From positions 1,488,001 through 1,552,000 of the forward strand of contig NZ_CP126242.1 in assembly GCF_030142045.1 (NCBI RefSeq): a stretch of 64,000 nucleotides of DNA, read 5' to 3'. Position numbers and translations under genes: made by a program. The stretch comes from Arthrobacter sp. zg-Y919 (GTDB lineage Bacteria > Actinomycetota > Actinomycetes > Actinomycetales > Micrococcaceae). The notes beneath the pieces were generated by a model. That model searched no databases. It was not told the DNA's origin and saw only the letters and a list, made by a program, of their open reading frames with translations. Below, piece after piece: positions 9,416 to 17,495 of this stretch. The stretch's first letter is position 1. Every line of letters begins with the position of its first letter.

Positions 9416-10633
9416 CTAGAGCTCGGCCAGAATCGCTTCAATCCCGGTAAAGGTCTCCGTAAAGGAGGTGGACAGGGGTGAGAGCCCCAGCCTGATGCCG
9501 TCCGGATTGCGGTAGTCCGGAATGATGCCCTGCTTCCAGAGCGCCGCCGTGGCGGCCTTGAACTTCGGATGGTCGACGGTGATGTGGCTGCCGCGCCGGT
9601 CCGGGTCGCGCGGCGAGGCCAGCACGACGCCGCGCGGCGCCAGCAGCGCATCGGTTGCGGTGACGGCGTATTCGGTGAGGGCCTGCGACTTGGCGCGGAC
9701 GGCAGCCATCCCGGCCTCGCGGATCAGGGCAATCATGTCCTGCATGGCGAGCATGCCGAGAATAGGCGGGGTGCCCGAGACCAGGCGCCGGATGCCCGTC
9801 GCAGGAACATAGCCCTGCGCCATGCCGAACGGGTCATCGGAACCCAGCCATCCCTGGATGGGCTGCGAGAAATCCTCCTGGTGGCGGGCTGCCACGTAGG
9901 CCCAGGCCGGAGCGCCCGGTCCCCCGTTGAGGTACTTATAGCTGCAGCCCACGGCGTAGTCCGTGCCGTCTGCGTCCAGCTCGGCGGGCACAACCCCCAC
10001 AGAATGGCACAGGTCCCAGAGAACCAGGCCGCCGGCGTCGTGCACCACGTTGTTGATGGCCGCTGCATCGGCAAGGTAGCCCGACCGGTAGGCCACGTGG
10101 CTGAAAACGGCCAGTGCCGTCTGTGGTCCGACGGCGTCCGCCACTGCTTCTGCGGTGACCCCTCCCGCGTACCCGGCGGGCACCCACCGCAGGGTGAGGC
10201 CGCATTCGCGGGCCACGCCTTCCAGGACGTACCGGTCCGTCGGGAAATTGTCCGCATCGAGCAGGATTTCAGTACGGCCGGGCCGGGCGGCAACAGCGGC
10301 GCGGGCCAGTTTGTACAGCAGGACGGTGGTGGAGTCCGCCACGATGCATTGTCCGGGCGCAGCTCCAAGGGCCACCTCCCCCAGCTGGTCGCCGATTACG
10401 CCGGGCAGCTCCAGCCACTGCTCGTCCCAGCCCCGGATCAGCCGTCCGCCCCACTGCCGGGTGACGAAATCCTGCAGGTTTTCCGCAGTGGCGCGCAGGG
10501 GGCGTCCCAGCGAATTTCCGTCCAGATACGCACGGACACCGTCCGCAGGAAGGAAACGGTCACGGTACCCGGCGAGGGGATCCGCCGCGTCGAGTTCCTT
10601 AGCGGTAACGAGCAGCCCTGCAGCATCAATCAT
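9416..10633 (-). CDS. kynU: kynureninase
   Basis: PLP enzyme hydrolysing kynurenine (or 3-hydroxykynurenine) to anthranilate (or 3-hydroxyanthranilate) and alanine, in tryptophan catabolism. It is 405 aa, the family length. Visible PLP-site features are WDLCHSVG with Asp207 (pyridine nitrogen) and the Schiff-base Lys233 in GCSYKYLNGGPGAP, plus the N-terminal YLDGNSLG substrate loop at 36-43. The kynA and kynB genes that normally supply its substrate are not in this window. Start at ATG 10633 with a weak AAGG box. Confidence 0.93.
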   Translation of the reverse strand: MIDAAGLLVTAKELDAADPLAGYRDRFLPADGVRAYLDGNSLGRPLRATAENLQDFVTRQWGGRLIRGWDEQWLELPGVIGDQLGEVALGAAPGQCIVADSTTVLLYKLARAAVAARPGRTEILLDADNFPTDRYVLEGVARECGLTLRWVPAGYAGGVTAEAVADAVGPQTALAVFSHVAYRSGYLADAAAINNVVHDAGGLVLWDLCHSVGVVPAELDADGTDYAVGCSYKYLNGGPGAPAWAYVAARHQEDFSQPIQGWLGSDDPFGMAQGYVPATGIRRLVSGTPPILGMLAMQDMIALIREAGMAAVRAKSQALTEYAVTATDALLAPRGVVLASPRDPDRRGSHITVDHPKFKAATAALWKQGIIPDYRNPDGIRLGLSPLSTSFTETFTGIEAILAEL

Positions 10634-10670
10634 GAGGGAACCTTAGCAGCGCACCGCTGCCCAAAACGAA

Positions 10671-10707
10671 GCACGCCTGCTTCCGGCAGAACCGGAAGCA
10701 GGCGTGC
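10671..10707 (-). terminator. terminator of the fadA2-fabG4-htdX operon
   Basis: A perfect 16-bp stem (10671-10686 with 10692-10707), 5-nt loop, then TTCGTTTT on the minus strand. It lies between the htdX stop (10726) and the kynU start. Confidence 0.85.
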
Positions 10708-10725
10708 GGTGACTCGGTCCGCAGG

Positions 10726-11634
10726 CTACGCCAGCGGTACCACGCTGCCGGCGAAGTGCCGGCGCTGGGACCGCGGGTTCCAGCCGGTAAAGCTGGAACC
10801 CGTCCACCCGTCCGGTGTTTCATCGTCGGAGATGGTCACGGCAACGGTGGCCGGCAGGAACACAGGTGACTCAAAGTCAATGCTCCACTGGAACGGACCC
10901 TCATGGGTCTGCACCGTATCGCCGATAACCCTGGATGCGAGGTACATGCCATGGGCCAGGGACTGTTTCATGCCCAGTGCCTTCGCCGACAAGCGGCTCA
11001 GGTGGATGGGGTTGAAGTCCCCGGAGACCCGGGCATAGTTACGGCCGGCATCGGCACCCAGGCGCCACAGCGCCGTCGGGAGCGGCGGAACGAATTCCGC
11101 GCGTACCGCTGACTTGTCCGGCCGGTCAATCCTGGGCAGGAAAACGCCCTTGGCCAGGTATGTGGAACGGCCCCGCCACACGGTCTCGGAAACACCGTCG
11201 GCCTCCACCGTGACTTCGGCGACGAGTTCCACCTGCGTTCCGGCCCGGTGCCCGCCGAGGTTCTCCGCCCACGCCGTCACCGTCAGGGGTTCCGAGTAAT
11301 GGATCGGACGGAAATGCTGCACCTCGTTACGCAGGTGCACCATGCCCAGCAGCGGCAGCGGGAAGTCCTCCCGTGCCATCAGGCTCATCGCCACGGGGAA
11401 GGCAAACGTGTGCACGTAGCCGGTGGGCAGGTAGTCGGTGGCGCTGTGCAGGACCAGACGCTGGAAATCGGTGAGCCGGGCCAGGTCCACGGCGGCGCCG
11501 CGCACCACATGCCGGTCCGCCGGCAGGAGGCCGGTGCCCTTGGCCGGTGACAGCCGCGACTTCGCCGCGCTGCCCACCGCGCCGGCGTACAGCCGTCCGA
11601 GTGCGGGGATCTCACTCAGCTGTGTGTCGGTCAT
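10726..11634 (-). CDS. htdX: MaoC-family (R)-specific enoyl-CoA hydratase, HtdX-like
   Basis: A 302-aa double-hotdog protein: the C-terminal MaoC domain has the hydratase motif DFNPIHLSRLSAKALG preceded by YARVSG, and AHGMYLASRVIG follows. It should hydrate trans-2-enoyl-CoA/ACP to the (R)-3-hydroxy form. Its start codon overlaps the fabG4 stop by 4 nt (ATGA), so the two are translationally coupled. Gene order fadA2-fabG4-htdX equals Rv0243-Rv0242c-Rv0241c of M. tuberculosis, from which the symbol is inferred; there HtdX is a dehydratase of lipid metabolism. Confidence 0.88.
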   Translation of the reverse strand: MTDTQLSEIPALGRLYAGAVGSAAKSRLSPAKGTGLLPADRHVVRGAAVDLARLTDFQRLVLHSATDYLPTGYVHTFAFPVAMSLMAREDFPLPLLGMVHLRNEVQHFRPIHYSEPLTVTAWAENLGGHRAGTQVELVAEVTVEADGVSETVWRGRSTYLAKGVFLPRIDRPDKSAVRAEFVPPLPTALWRLGADAGRNYARVSGDFNPIHLSRLSAKALGMKQSLAHGMYLASRVIGDTVQTHEGPFQWSIDFESPVFLPATVAVTISDDETPDGWTGSSFTGWNPRSQRRHFAGSVVPLA

Positions 11635-12971
11635 GCGCCCACCATGTTCTGGCCGCAGACGCGCACTACCTGTCCGTTGACGCCGGCAGCGGCGTCGGAG
11701 GCCAGGAAGGAAATGGTCTCTGCCACGTCCACGGGCAGTCCGCCCTGCTGCAAGCTGGACAGACGGCGCGCCACCTGCCGGGTGAGGGCGGGAATAGCTG
11801 CCGTCATATCGGTTTCAATGAAGCCGGGTGCGACGGCGTTGATGGAGCCGCCGCGTGGTGCCAGCAACGGAGCCGTTGCACGGACCATGCCAATGACGCC
11901 GCCCTTGGAGGCTGCGTAGTTGGTCTGTCCGCGGTTGCCGGCGATGCCGCTGGTGGAGGCCAGTGAGACGATCCGGCCCTCCGGGCTGAAGCCGCCCGAG
12001 GCCAGGAAGGTCTCGTTCATCCGCAGCTGCGAGGCAATGTTGACGGCAATAACCGAGCCCCAGCGCGCTTCGTCCATGTTGGCCAGAAGCTTGTCACGGG
12101 TGATCCCGGCGTTGTGGATCACGATGTCCAAGTGACCGTAACGCTCGGCTGCGTGGGCAAGGATCCGGTCCGCCGCGTCTTCGCGGGTGATGTCCACCTG
12201 GAGTGCGGTGCCGGAAATCTCGTTGGCAACCTTCGCCAGCTGTTCTCCTGCGGCAGGTACGTCCACCACGATGACGGAGGCGCCGTCACGGTGCAGCACC
12301 CGGGCGATGGCGGCACCGATACCGCGGGCGGCACCGGTAACGACGGCGACCTTGCCGGCCAGCGGGGCGTTCCAGTCCAGGGGCAGGGTTCCGGCATCCG
12401 AACCGACGGTCACGAACTGGCCGCTGACGTAGGCGCTCTTGCCCGAGAGCAGGAACCGCAGGGCGGCTGCCACCGACGGGGCTGATGCCTGTACGCCGTT
12501 GGCCAGCACGATGCCGTTGGCGGTCGCACCGCCGCGCAGCTCGTGGGCAATCGAGCGCAGCGTGCCGTCGACACCCTGACGGGCCGCGGCGGCTGCCGGA
12601 TCCTGGGCTTCCGCTGCGGGCCGGGAGACGGTGATGACCCGTCCGCCCGGGGCCAGGTCGCGCAGGGCGGCGCCCGCTGCCAGGGTCGGTTCGCCCAGGT
12701 CGGTGGGTGCCGCGGCGTCGTCAAGCACGATCAGGATGGCGCCGAGCTTTTCCTTCGGCGTCGCATGCCGGCGGACGTCCTGGTCCCAGTCGAGCAGGAG
12801 CCGGGACAGCTCGTCTGCGGTACCGCTCTTGCCGAGAACCAGCACCGGTCCCGGCACCAGGGGCTTGGTGGGATCGAAGCGGCGCAGAATGGCGGGCCGG
12901 GGCAGGCCGAGCTTCTTGGACAGTTCCTTGGTGAAGCCGCTGTTGACAAGGTTGAGGTAGGTATCGGCCAT
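11631..12971 (-). CDS. fabG4: high-molecular-weight 3-oxoacyl-ACP/CoA reductase (FabG4 type)
   Basis: A 446-aa NAD(H)-type ketoreductase, nearly twice the length of ordinary FabG. Residues 1-200 form a flavodoxin-like N-terminal domain. The SDR domain follows, with the cofactor loop VTGAARGIGAAIA at about 217, NNAGIT-type HNAGIT near 298, the catalytic Ser in LASTSG and the YAASK motif near 358. This two-domain build is that of mycobacterial FabG4. It reduces 3-ketoacyl-CoA/ACP. Only 2 nt separate it from fadA2, and it overlaps htdX by 4 nt. Start at ATG 12971. Confidence 0.92.
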   Translation of the reverse strand: MADTYLNLVNSGFTKELSKKLGLPRPAILRRFDPTKPLVPGPVLVLGKSGTADELSRLLLDWDQDVRRHATPKEKLGAILIVLDDAAAPTDLGEPTLAAGAALRDLAPGGRVITVSRPAAEAQDPAAAAARQGVDGTLRSIAHELRGGATANGIVLANGVQASAPSVAAALRFLLSGKSAYVSGQFVTVGSDAGTLPLDWNAPLAGKVAVVTGAARGIGAAIARVLHRDGASVIVVDVPAAGEQLAKVANEISGTALQVDITREDAADRILAHAAERYGHLDIVIHNAGITRDKLLANMDEARWGSVIAVNIASQLRMNETFLASGGFSPEGRIVSLASTSGIAGNRGQTNYAASKGGVIGMVRATAPLLAPRGGSINAVAPGFIETDMTAAIPALTRQVARRLSSLQQGGLPVDVAETISFLASDAAAGVNGQVVRVCGQNMVGA

Positions 12972-12973
12972 GA

Positions 12974-14311
12974 TCAGCGTGCCTCGAGAATCGCGACGAG
13001 GCCCTGGCCGCCGGCGGCGCAGATGGAGATCAGGCCGCGGCCTGAACCCTTTTCGTGGAGCATCTTCGCCAGCGAGGCAACGATGCGTCCGCCGGTGGCG
13101 GCGAAGGGGTGTCCGGCAGCCAGCGAGGAGCCGTTGACGTTCAGCTTGGTGCGGTCGATGCTGCCCAGCGGCGCATCCAGGCCCAGCCGGGTCCGGCAGA
13201 ATTCCTCATCCTCCCAGGCGGCAAGGGTGGAAAGGACGGTTCCGGCGAAGGCCTCGTGGATTTCGAAGAAGTCGAAATCGTCGAAGGTCAGGTTGTGGCG
13301 TGCCAGCAGGCGCGGCACGGCAAAGGCCGGAGCCATCAGCAGTCCGTCCTTGCCGTGGACGAAGTCGACGGCGCCGGCTTCGGCATCGACGATGTTGGCG
13401 AGCATCGGCAGGTCGTGTTCGCGGGCGTAGTCCTCGGAGCCCAGCAGGACAACGGAGGCGCCGTCGGTCAGCGGGGTGGAGTTGCCGGCCGTCATGGTGG
13501 CTTCGTCGCCGAGGCTCTTGCCGAATGCGGGCTTCAGCTTGGCCAGCTTTTCCATGCTGGTGTCGGGCCGCAGGTTCGCGTCCTTGGCCAGGCCGCGGTA
13601 CGGGGTCACCAGGTCGTCGAAGAAACCGCGGTCATAGGCGGCTGCCATGTTGCGGTGGCTGTTGAAGGCCAGCTCATCCTGGGCCTCCCGGGTGATCTTC
13701 CACTGTGCGGTGGTCAGGGCCTGGTGCTCGCCCATGGACAGTCCCGTGCGGGGTTCGCCCGTGGACGGTGCATTCGGGGACAGGTCCTTGGGGCGGATCC
13801 TTGCGACGGCGGCCAGCTTCTGTTTGGTGGTCCGGGCGCGGGAAAGGTCCAGGAGGGCACGGCGCAGGCCTTCGCTTACGGCGATGGGCGCGTCGGAGGC
13901 GGAGTCGACGCCGCCGGCAATGGCGGATTCGAGCTGCCCCAGCTTGATCTTATTGGCCAGGCTGACCACTGTTTCCAGCCCGGTGGCGCAGGCCTGCTGC
14001 ACATCGTAGGCGGGGGTCTCCGGCGACAGTGCCGAGCCCAGGACCGCCTCGCGGGTCAGGTTGAAATCACGGGAGTGCTTGAGGACAGCGCCGCCGGCGA
14101 CTTCGCCGATCCGCTCCCCCTGCAGGCCGAAGCGGGCAACGAGTCCGTCGAGGGCTGCGGTCAGCATGTCCTGGTTGGAGCTGTAGGTGTACTTGCCGCC
14201 CGAGCGGGCGAAGGGAATGCGGTTACCGCCGATGACCACTGCTTTGCGCACCGAAGACCCGGCGGCGTTGTTCGTGGGTGTAGCTCGTGCGGGTTCAGGC
14301 TGTGCAGCCAT
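12974..14311 (-). CDS. fadA2: acetyl-CoA C-acyltransferase (thiolase), FadA2/FadI-like
   Basis: A 445-aa thiolase. The acylated nucleophile is Cys108 in QQACATGLE. The C-terminal half has GHPFAATGGR (His general base) and the second cysteine in SICAAGGQG. It cleaves or condenses 3-ketoacyl-CoA with CoA in fatty acid oxidation. I place the start at ATG 14311 because AAGGAGA lies 7 nt upstream; an ATG at 14335 lacks such a site. First gene of the minus-strand operon with fabG4 and htdX, divergent from the TetR gene across 80 bp. Confidence 0.92.
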   Translation of the reverse strand: MAAQPEPARATPTNNAAGSSVRKAVVIGGNRIPFARSGGKYTYSSNQDMLTAALDGLVARFGLQGERIGEVAGGAVLKHSRDFNLTREAVLGSALSPETPAYDVQQACATGLETVVSLANKIKLGQLESAIAGGVDSASDAPIAVSEGLRRALLDLSRARTTKQKLAAVARIRPKDLSPNAPSTGEPRTGLSMGEHQALTTAQWKITREAQDELAFNSHRNMAAAYDRGFFDDLVTPYRGLAKDANLRPDTSMEKLAKLKPAFGKSLGDEATMTAGNSTPLTDGASVVLLGSEDYAREHDLPMLANIVDAEAGAVDFVHGKDGLLMAPAFAVPRLLARHNLTFDDFDFFEIHEAFAGTVLSTLAAWEDEEFCRTRLGLDAPLGSIDRTKLNVNGSSLAAGHPFAATGGRIVASLAKMLHEKGSGRGLISICAAGGQGLVAILEAR

Positions 14312-14355
14312 TCGTCGTTCTCCTTGGGAGTCCATGGGTGGGGGTGTGACGTTAG

Positions 14356-14391
14356 TTACTGTTACCCAGCGTACCTGATACGCTCAGTATC
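14356..14391 (+). promoter_or_regulatory. candidate promoter and operator of the tetR-fadE pair
   Basis: TTACTG (14356-14361), 17 nt, then TACGCT (14379-14384) and 7 nt to the GTG at 14392: spacing of a leaderless actinobacterial promoter. A perfect dyad GATAC-5 nt-GTATC (14377-14381, 14387-14391) covers the -10 box and abuts the start codon, a fitting site for autorepression by the TetR protein, and may also control the divergent fadA2 operon. Inferred from sequence only. Confidence 0.5.
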
Positions 14392-15129
14392 GTGAACAAC
14401 ACACTGAGGGATCCTTCCGCGCCGGCCCCGGCCGCGGACGGGCGCGCGCTCCGCTGGGAGGCCCACCGGGCCGAACGCCGCCGCACCCTGATCCGAACCG
14501 CGCGCCGGGCCGTCCACACTCTCGGGTGCGCGGCATCGATGGAAGAGATCGCGGCCGCCTCCGGCACCTCGAAGTCGGTCTTCTACCGCTACTTCGGCGA
14601 CAAGGCCGGGCTGCAGAAAGCCATGGGCGAAGTGGCCGTGGCACGGATGCAGGAGAAGATCCTGGAAGCGGGGCGCACGGCAACATCGGCCCGCTCCGGC
14701 CTGCGGGCCATGGTGTCGGCCTACCTGCAGATGGCGGAGACCTCGCCCAACGTATATCTGTTCGTCACGGGCCGGCTTGCCGACGGCGGTACGGAGCAGC
14801 AGTTCGACACCACCCTTTCGCACTTCTTCGAAACCATCACGGCAATGATGGATTCGGCCATGCGCCACTATCTGGCCGGCCGGGAGGTACCCCGGGATGC
14901 CAGCGCCACGGCGTCGTACTGGCCGGCCGCGGCCCTCGGGATGATCCGTGCCGCGGGCGAACGCTGGATTGCCGCGCCGCCGGGCCCGGACAAACCCACC
15001 GAAGAACAAATGACTGACCAGCTGACCGCCTGGCTCTTTGACGGCATCGGCTACGACCAGGGGCATTCGCCCCTTCCCCGGATTTCTTCACCTACCCCAG
15101 TCTCCAACCACGAGAAGGAAACGCAATGA
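14392..15129 (+). CDS. TetR/AcrR family transcriptional regulator
   Basis: A 245-aa repressor-type protein. The N-terminal HTH lies at about residues 25-65 (ASMEEIAAASGTSKSVFYRYF, then DKAGLQKAMG), followed by a helical ligand domain. Position between a divergent thiolase operon and a cotranscribed FadE suggests that an acyl-CoA is the ligand and that it controls this lipid module. GTG start with no Shine-Dalgarno sequence, likely leaderless. Its last codons overlap the fadE start by 4 nt (ATGA) and supply that gene's ribosome site (GAGAAGGA), so fadE translation depends on tetR translation. Confidence 0.9.
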   Translation: MNNTLRDPSAPAPAADGRALRWEAHRAERRRTLIRTARRAVHTLGCAASMEEIAAASGTSKSVFYRYFGDKAGLQKAMGEVAVARMQEKILEAGRTATSARSGLRAMVSAYLQMAETSPNVYLFVTGRLADGGTEQQFDTTLSHFFETITAMMDSAMRHYLAGREVPRDASATASYWPAAALGMIRAAGERWIAAPPGPDKPTEEQMTDQLTAWLFDGIGYDQGHSPLPRISSPTPVSNHEKETQ

Positions 15130-17228
15130 CGCAAACACTCTCCCCCACCGAACGCCAGCTCCCGGCCAGCGCGACCATCAGCGACAATGACGCCGCCGTG
15201 GTGGACGTCGAGGCGCTGGGCCGGGTCCTGCTCGGCAAATGGGCTGAAAAGCGGCTGGCGGCCCGCAAGCTCGCCGGCATGGAAGCCATGCAGACCCCCG
15301 CGGGGCTGACCTATACAGAGCACCGCGAACGGGTCATGGACCAGCTGAAGATCCTGGTGGACAGCAAGTCCGTCCACGGCGCCTTCCCCAAGTACGTGGG
15401 CGGCGAAGACAGCCACGGCGCTAACGTTGCCGGCTTCACGGAACTCGTGGTGGCTGATCCGTCCCTGCAGATCAAGGCCGGCGTGCAGTGGGGCCTCTTC
15501 GGATCCGCCGTGATGCACCTGGGCAACCGGGAGCACCACGAAAAGTGGCTGCCGGGCATCATGAGCCTGGATATCCCGGGCTGCTTCGCCATGACCGAAA
15601 CCGGACACGGTTCCGATGTTGCCAGCATCGCCACCACTGCCGAATACGACGCCGCGGCCGAAGAATTCGTTATCAATACCCCCTTCCGCGCTGCCTGGAA
15701 GGACTACATCGGCAACGGCGCCGTCAACGGCAAGGCCGCCGTCGTCTTCGCTCACCTCATCACCAAGGGCGTGGACCACGGCGTGCACGCGTTCTACGTG
15801 GACCTGCGGGACGACAACGGGTTCCTGCCCGGCATCGGGGGCGAGGATGACGGCGTCAAGGGCGGCCTGAACGGCATCGACAACGGCCGGCTGCACTTCT
15901 CCAACGTCCGCATCCCGCGGACCAACCTGCTCAACAAGTACGGGGATGTCGCCGCCGACGGTACCTACACCTCGGACATCAGCAGCCCCGGCCGCCGCTT
16001 CTTCACCATGATCGGCACCCTGGTACAGGGCCGTGTATCGCTCGACGGCGCAGCAGTCAACGCCAGCAAGCTGGCCCTGAAGACCGCCATCCAGTACGGC
16101 ACCGAGCGCCGCCAGTTCAACGGCGCCTCGGACATCAAGGAAGAGGTGCTGATGGACTACCAGCAGCACCAGCGCCGCCTGCTCCCCCTGCTGGCCACCA
16201 CGTTTGCCGCCGCTTTCGCCCACGAGGAACTGCTGCATAAGTTCGACGACGTCTTCTCCGGCGCCCATGACACCGATGCAGACCGCCAGGACCTGGAAAC
16301 CCTCGCTGCCGGACTGAAGTCCCTGTCCACCTGGCACGCCCTGGACACGCTGCAGGAATGCCGCGAAGCCACCGGCGGTGCCGGGTTCCTGGCCGAGAAC
16401 CGGTTCACCGCCCTGCGCGCGGACCTTGATATCTACGCCACGTTCGAGGGCGACAACACGGTGCTGCTGCAGCTGGTGGCCAAGCGCCTGCTCGCGGACT
16501 ACGGCAAGGAATTCGCCGGTGCGGACTTCGGCGTCCTCGCCCGCTACGTTGTGGGACAGGCCACCGATGCCACCCTGCACCGCACCGGTCTGCGCCGGAT
16601 TGCCCAGTCCTTCCGTGACTCCGGCTCCGAGAAGAAATCCGCCATTGCCCTGCGCGATCCGCGGACCCAGCACGACCTGCTGGCGGACCGGGTCGGCACC
16701 ATGGTTGCGGAGGTGGCCACGGCCCTCAAGGAAGCCCGCGGGCTGCCGAAGGAAAAGGGCGCCGCGGTGTTCAATGAGAACCAGCATGCCCTGATCGAAG
16801 CCGCGCGTGCCCACGCCGAGCTGCTTCAGTGGGAAGCCTTCACCCGGGCCCTGGACCGGATGGAGGACGCCGGCACCCGGCAGGTGATGACCTGGGTCCG
16901 CGACCTGTTCGGGCTGCGCCTGATCGAAAAGAACCTTGGGTGGTACCTCATGAACGGCCGCCTGTCCGCACAGCGTGCCCGCACCCTGGGCCCGTACATC
17001 AACCGGCTGCTGGCGAAGATCCGCCCGCACGCCCTGGATCTGGTCGATTCCTTCGGCTACGGCCAGGAGCACCTGCGGGCCAAGATTGCCTCGGGTGCCG
17101 AAAAGATCCGCCAGGACGAGGCCATGGAGTACCAGCGGCTGCTGCGTGCCAGCGGTGCCGCTCCGGTGGACGAGAAGGTTCTGATTGCCCGGAAGAAGGC
17201 AGAGCAGAAGAAGTCCGGCCGGAAGTAA
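15126..17228 (+). CDS. large acyl-CoA dehydrogenase/oxidase family protein (FadE5-like)
   Basis: A 700-aa flavoprotein, well above the 380-400 aa of common acyl-CoA dehydrogenases and closer to the acyl-CoA oxidase/FadE5 build. The middle domain has CFAMTETGHGSDVASIATT and the FINTPFRAAWKDYIGNG-type region. TFEGDNTVLLQLVAKRLL near residues 440-457 is the family's C-terminal signature. A long helical C-terminal extension (about 500-700) ends in a Lys-rich tail. It introduces the 2,3 double bond in acyl-CoA. Translationally coupled to tetR. Homologous context: fadE5 (Rv0244c) next to fadA2-fabG4-htdX. Confidence 0.88.
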   Translation: MTQTLSPTERQLPASATISDNDAAVVDVEALGRVLLGKWAEKRLAARKLAGMEAMQTPAGLTYTEHRERVMDQLKILVDSKSVHGAFPKYVGGEDSHGANVAGFTELVVADPSLQIKAGVQWGLFGSAVMHLGNREHHEKWLPGIMSLDIPGCFAMTETGHGSDVASIATTAEYDAAAEEFVINTPFRAAWKDYIGNGAVNGKAAVVFAHLITKGVDHGVHAFYVDLRDDNGFLPGIGGEDDGVKGGLNGIDNGRLHFSNVRIPRTNLLNKYGDVAADGTYTSDISSPGRRFFTMIGTLVQGRVSLDGAAVNASKLALKTAIQYGTERRQFNGASDIKEEVLMDYQQHQRRLLPLLATTFAAAFAHEELLHKFDDVFSGAHDTDADRQDLETLAAGLKSLSTWHALDTLQECREATGGAGFLAENRFTALRADLDIYATFEGDNTVLLQLVAKRLLADYGKEFAGADFGVLARYVVGQATDATLHRTGLRRIAQSFRDSGSEKKSAIALRDPRTQHDLLADRVGTMVAEVATALKEARGLPKEKGAAVFNENQHALIEAARAHAELLQWEAFTRALDRMEDAGTRQVMTWVRDLFGLRLIEKNLGWYLMNGRLSAQRARTLGPYINRLLAKIRPHALDLVDSFGYGQEHLRAKIASGAEKIRQDEAMEYQRLLRASGAAPVDEKVLIARKKAEQKKSGRK

Positions 17229-17241
17229 CGCAACACCGGTA

Positions 17242-17277
17242 GAAAGGGCGCCTCCGCAACTGCGGAGGCGCCCTTTC
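17242..17277 (+). terminator. fadE terminator
   Basis: A strong hairpin, GAAAGGGCGCC... pairing with ...GGCGCCCTTTC, 13 bp after the fadE stop. Nearly identical in its outer 11 bp to the second hairpin at 17427-17463. Confidence 0.85.
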
Positions 17278-17308
17278 GGCGTTCCGGGTGTCTGGCTCCA
17301 GTGCTCGT

Positions 17309-17391
17309 GCACAGCGTCCCACTGGGTGGGGCTGGTGTTACCTCTTGGGGTCACGGTGGTCACAACAGCACCACCGGGTGGGACCCTGTGC
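17309..17391 (-). repeat. solitary copy of the 82-bp palindrome-ended repeat family
   Basis: On the minus strand this 83-bp element begins GCACAGGGTCCCAC and ends GTGGGACGCTGTGC, so its ends are inverted repeats (13 of 14 bp). It aligns along its length with the tandem units at 52625-52908. It sits alone between the two terminators of fadE and glgA. No coding potential is evident. Confidence 0.75.
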
Positions 17392-17426
17392 GGAAGGGCG
17401 AGGTGCCAGACCCCAGTCCGGGCACA

Positions 17427-17463
17427 GAAAGGGCGCCGTCGCACTGTGCGGCGGCGCCCTTTC
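17427..17463 (-). terminator. glgA terminator
   Basis: Hairpin of GAAAGGGCGCCG with its complement, 3' of glgA (stop at 17496). With the hairpin at 17242 it flanks the repeat element. Confidence 0.8.
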
Positions 17464-17495
17464 GGCGTTTAGCTGTGTTGGCTACAAGGGGTTGG

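Noticed and set aside
15051..17444. A 797-aa open frame on the minus strand opposite fadE
   Set aside because: Antisense shadow of a high-GC gene: no domain, ribosome site or family, and it runs through a terminator and the repeat element.
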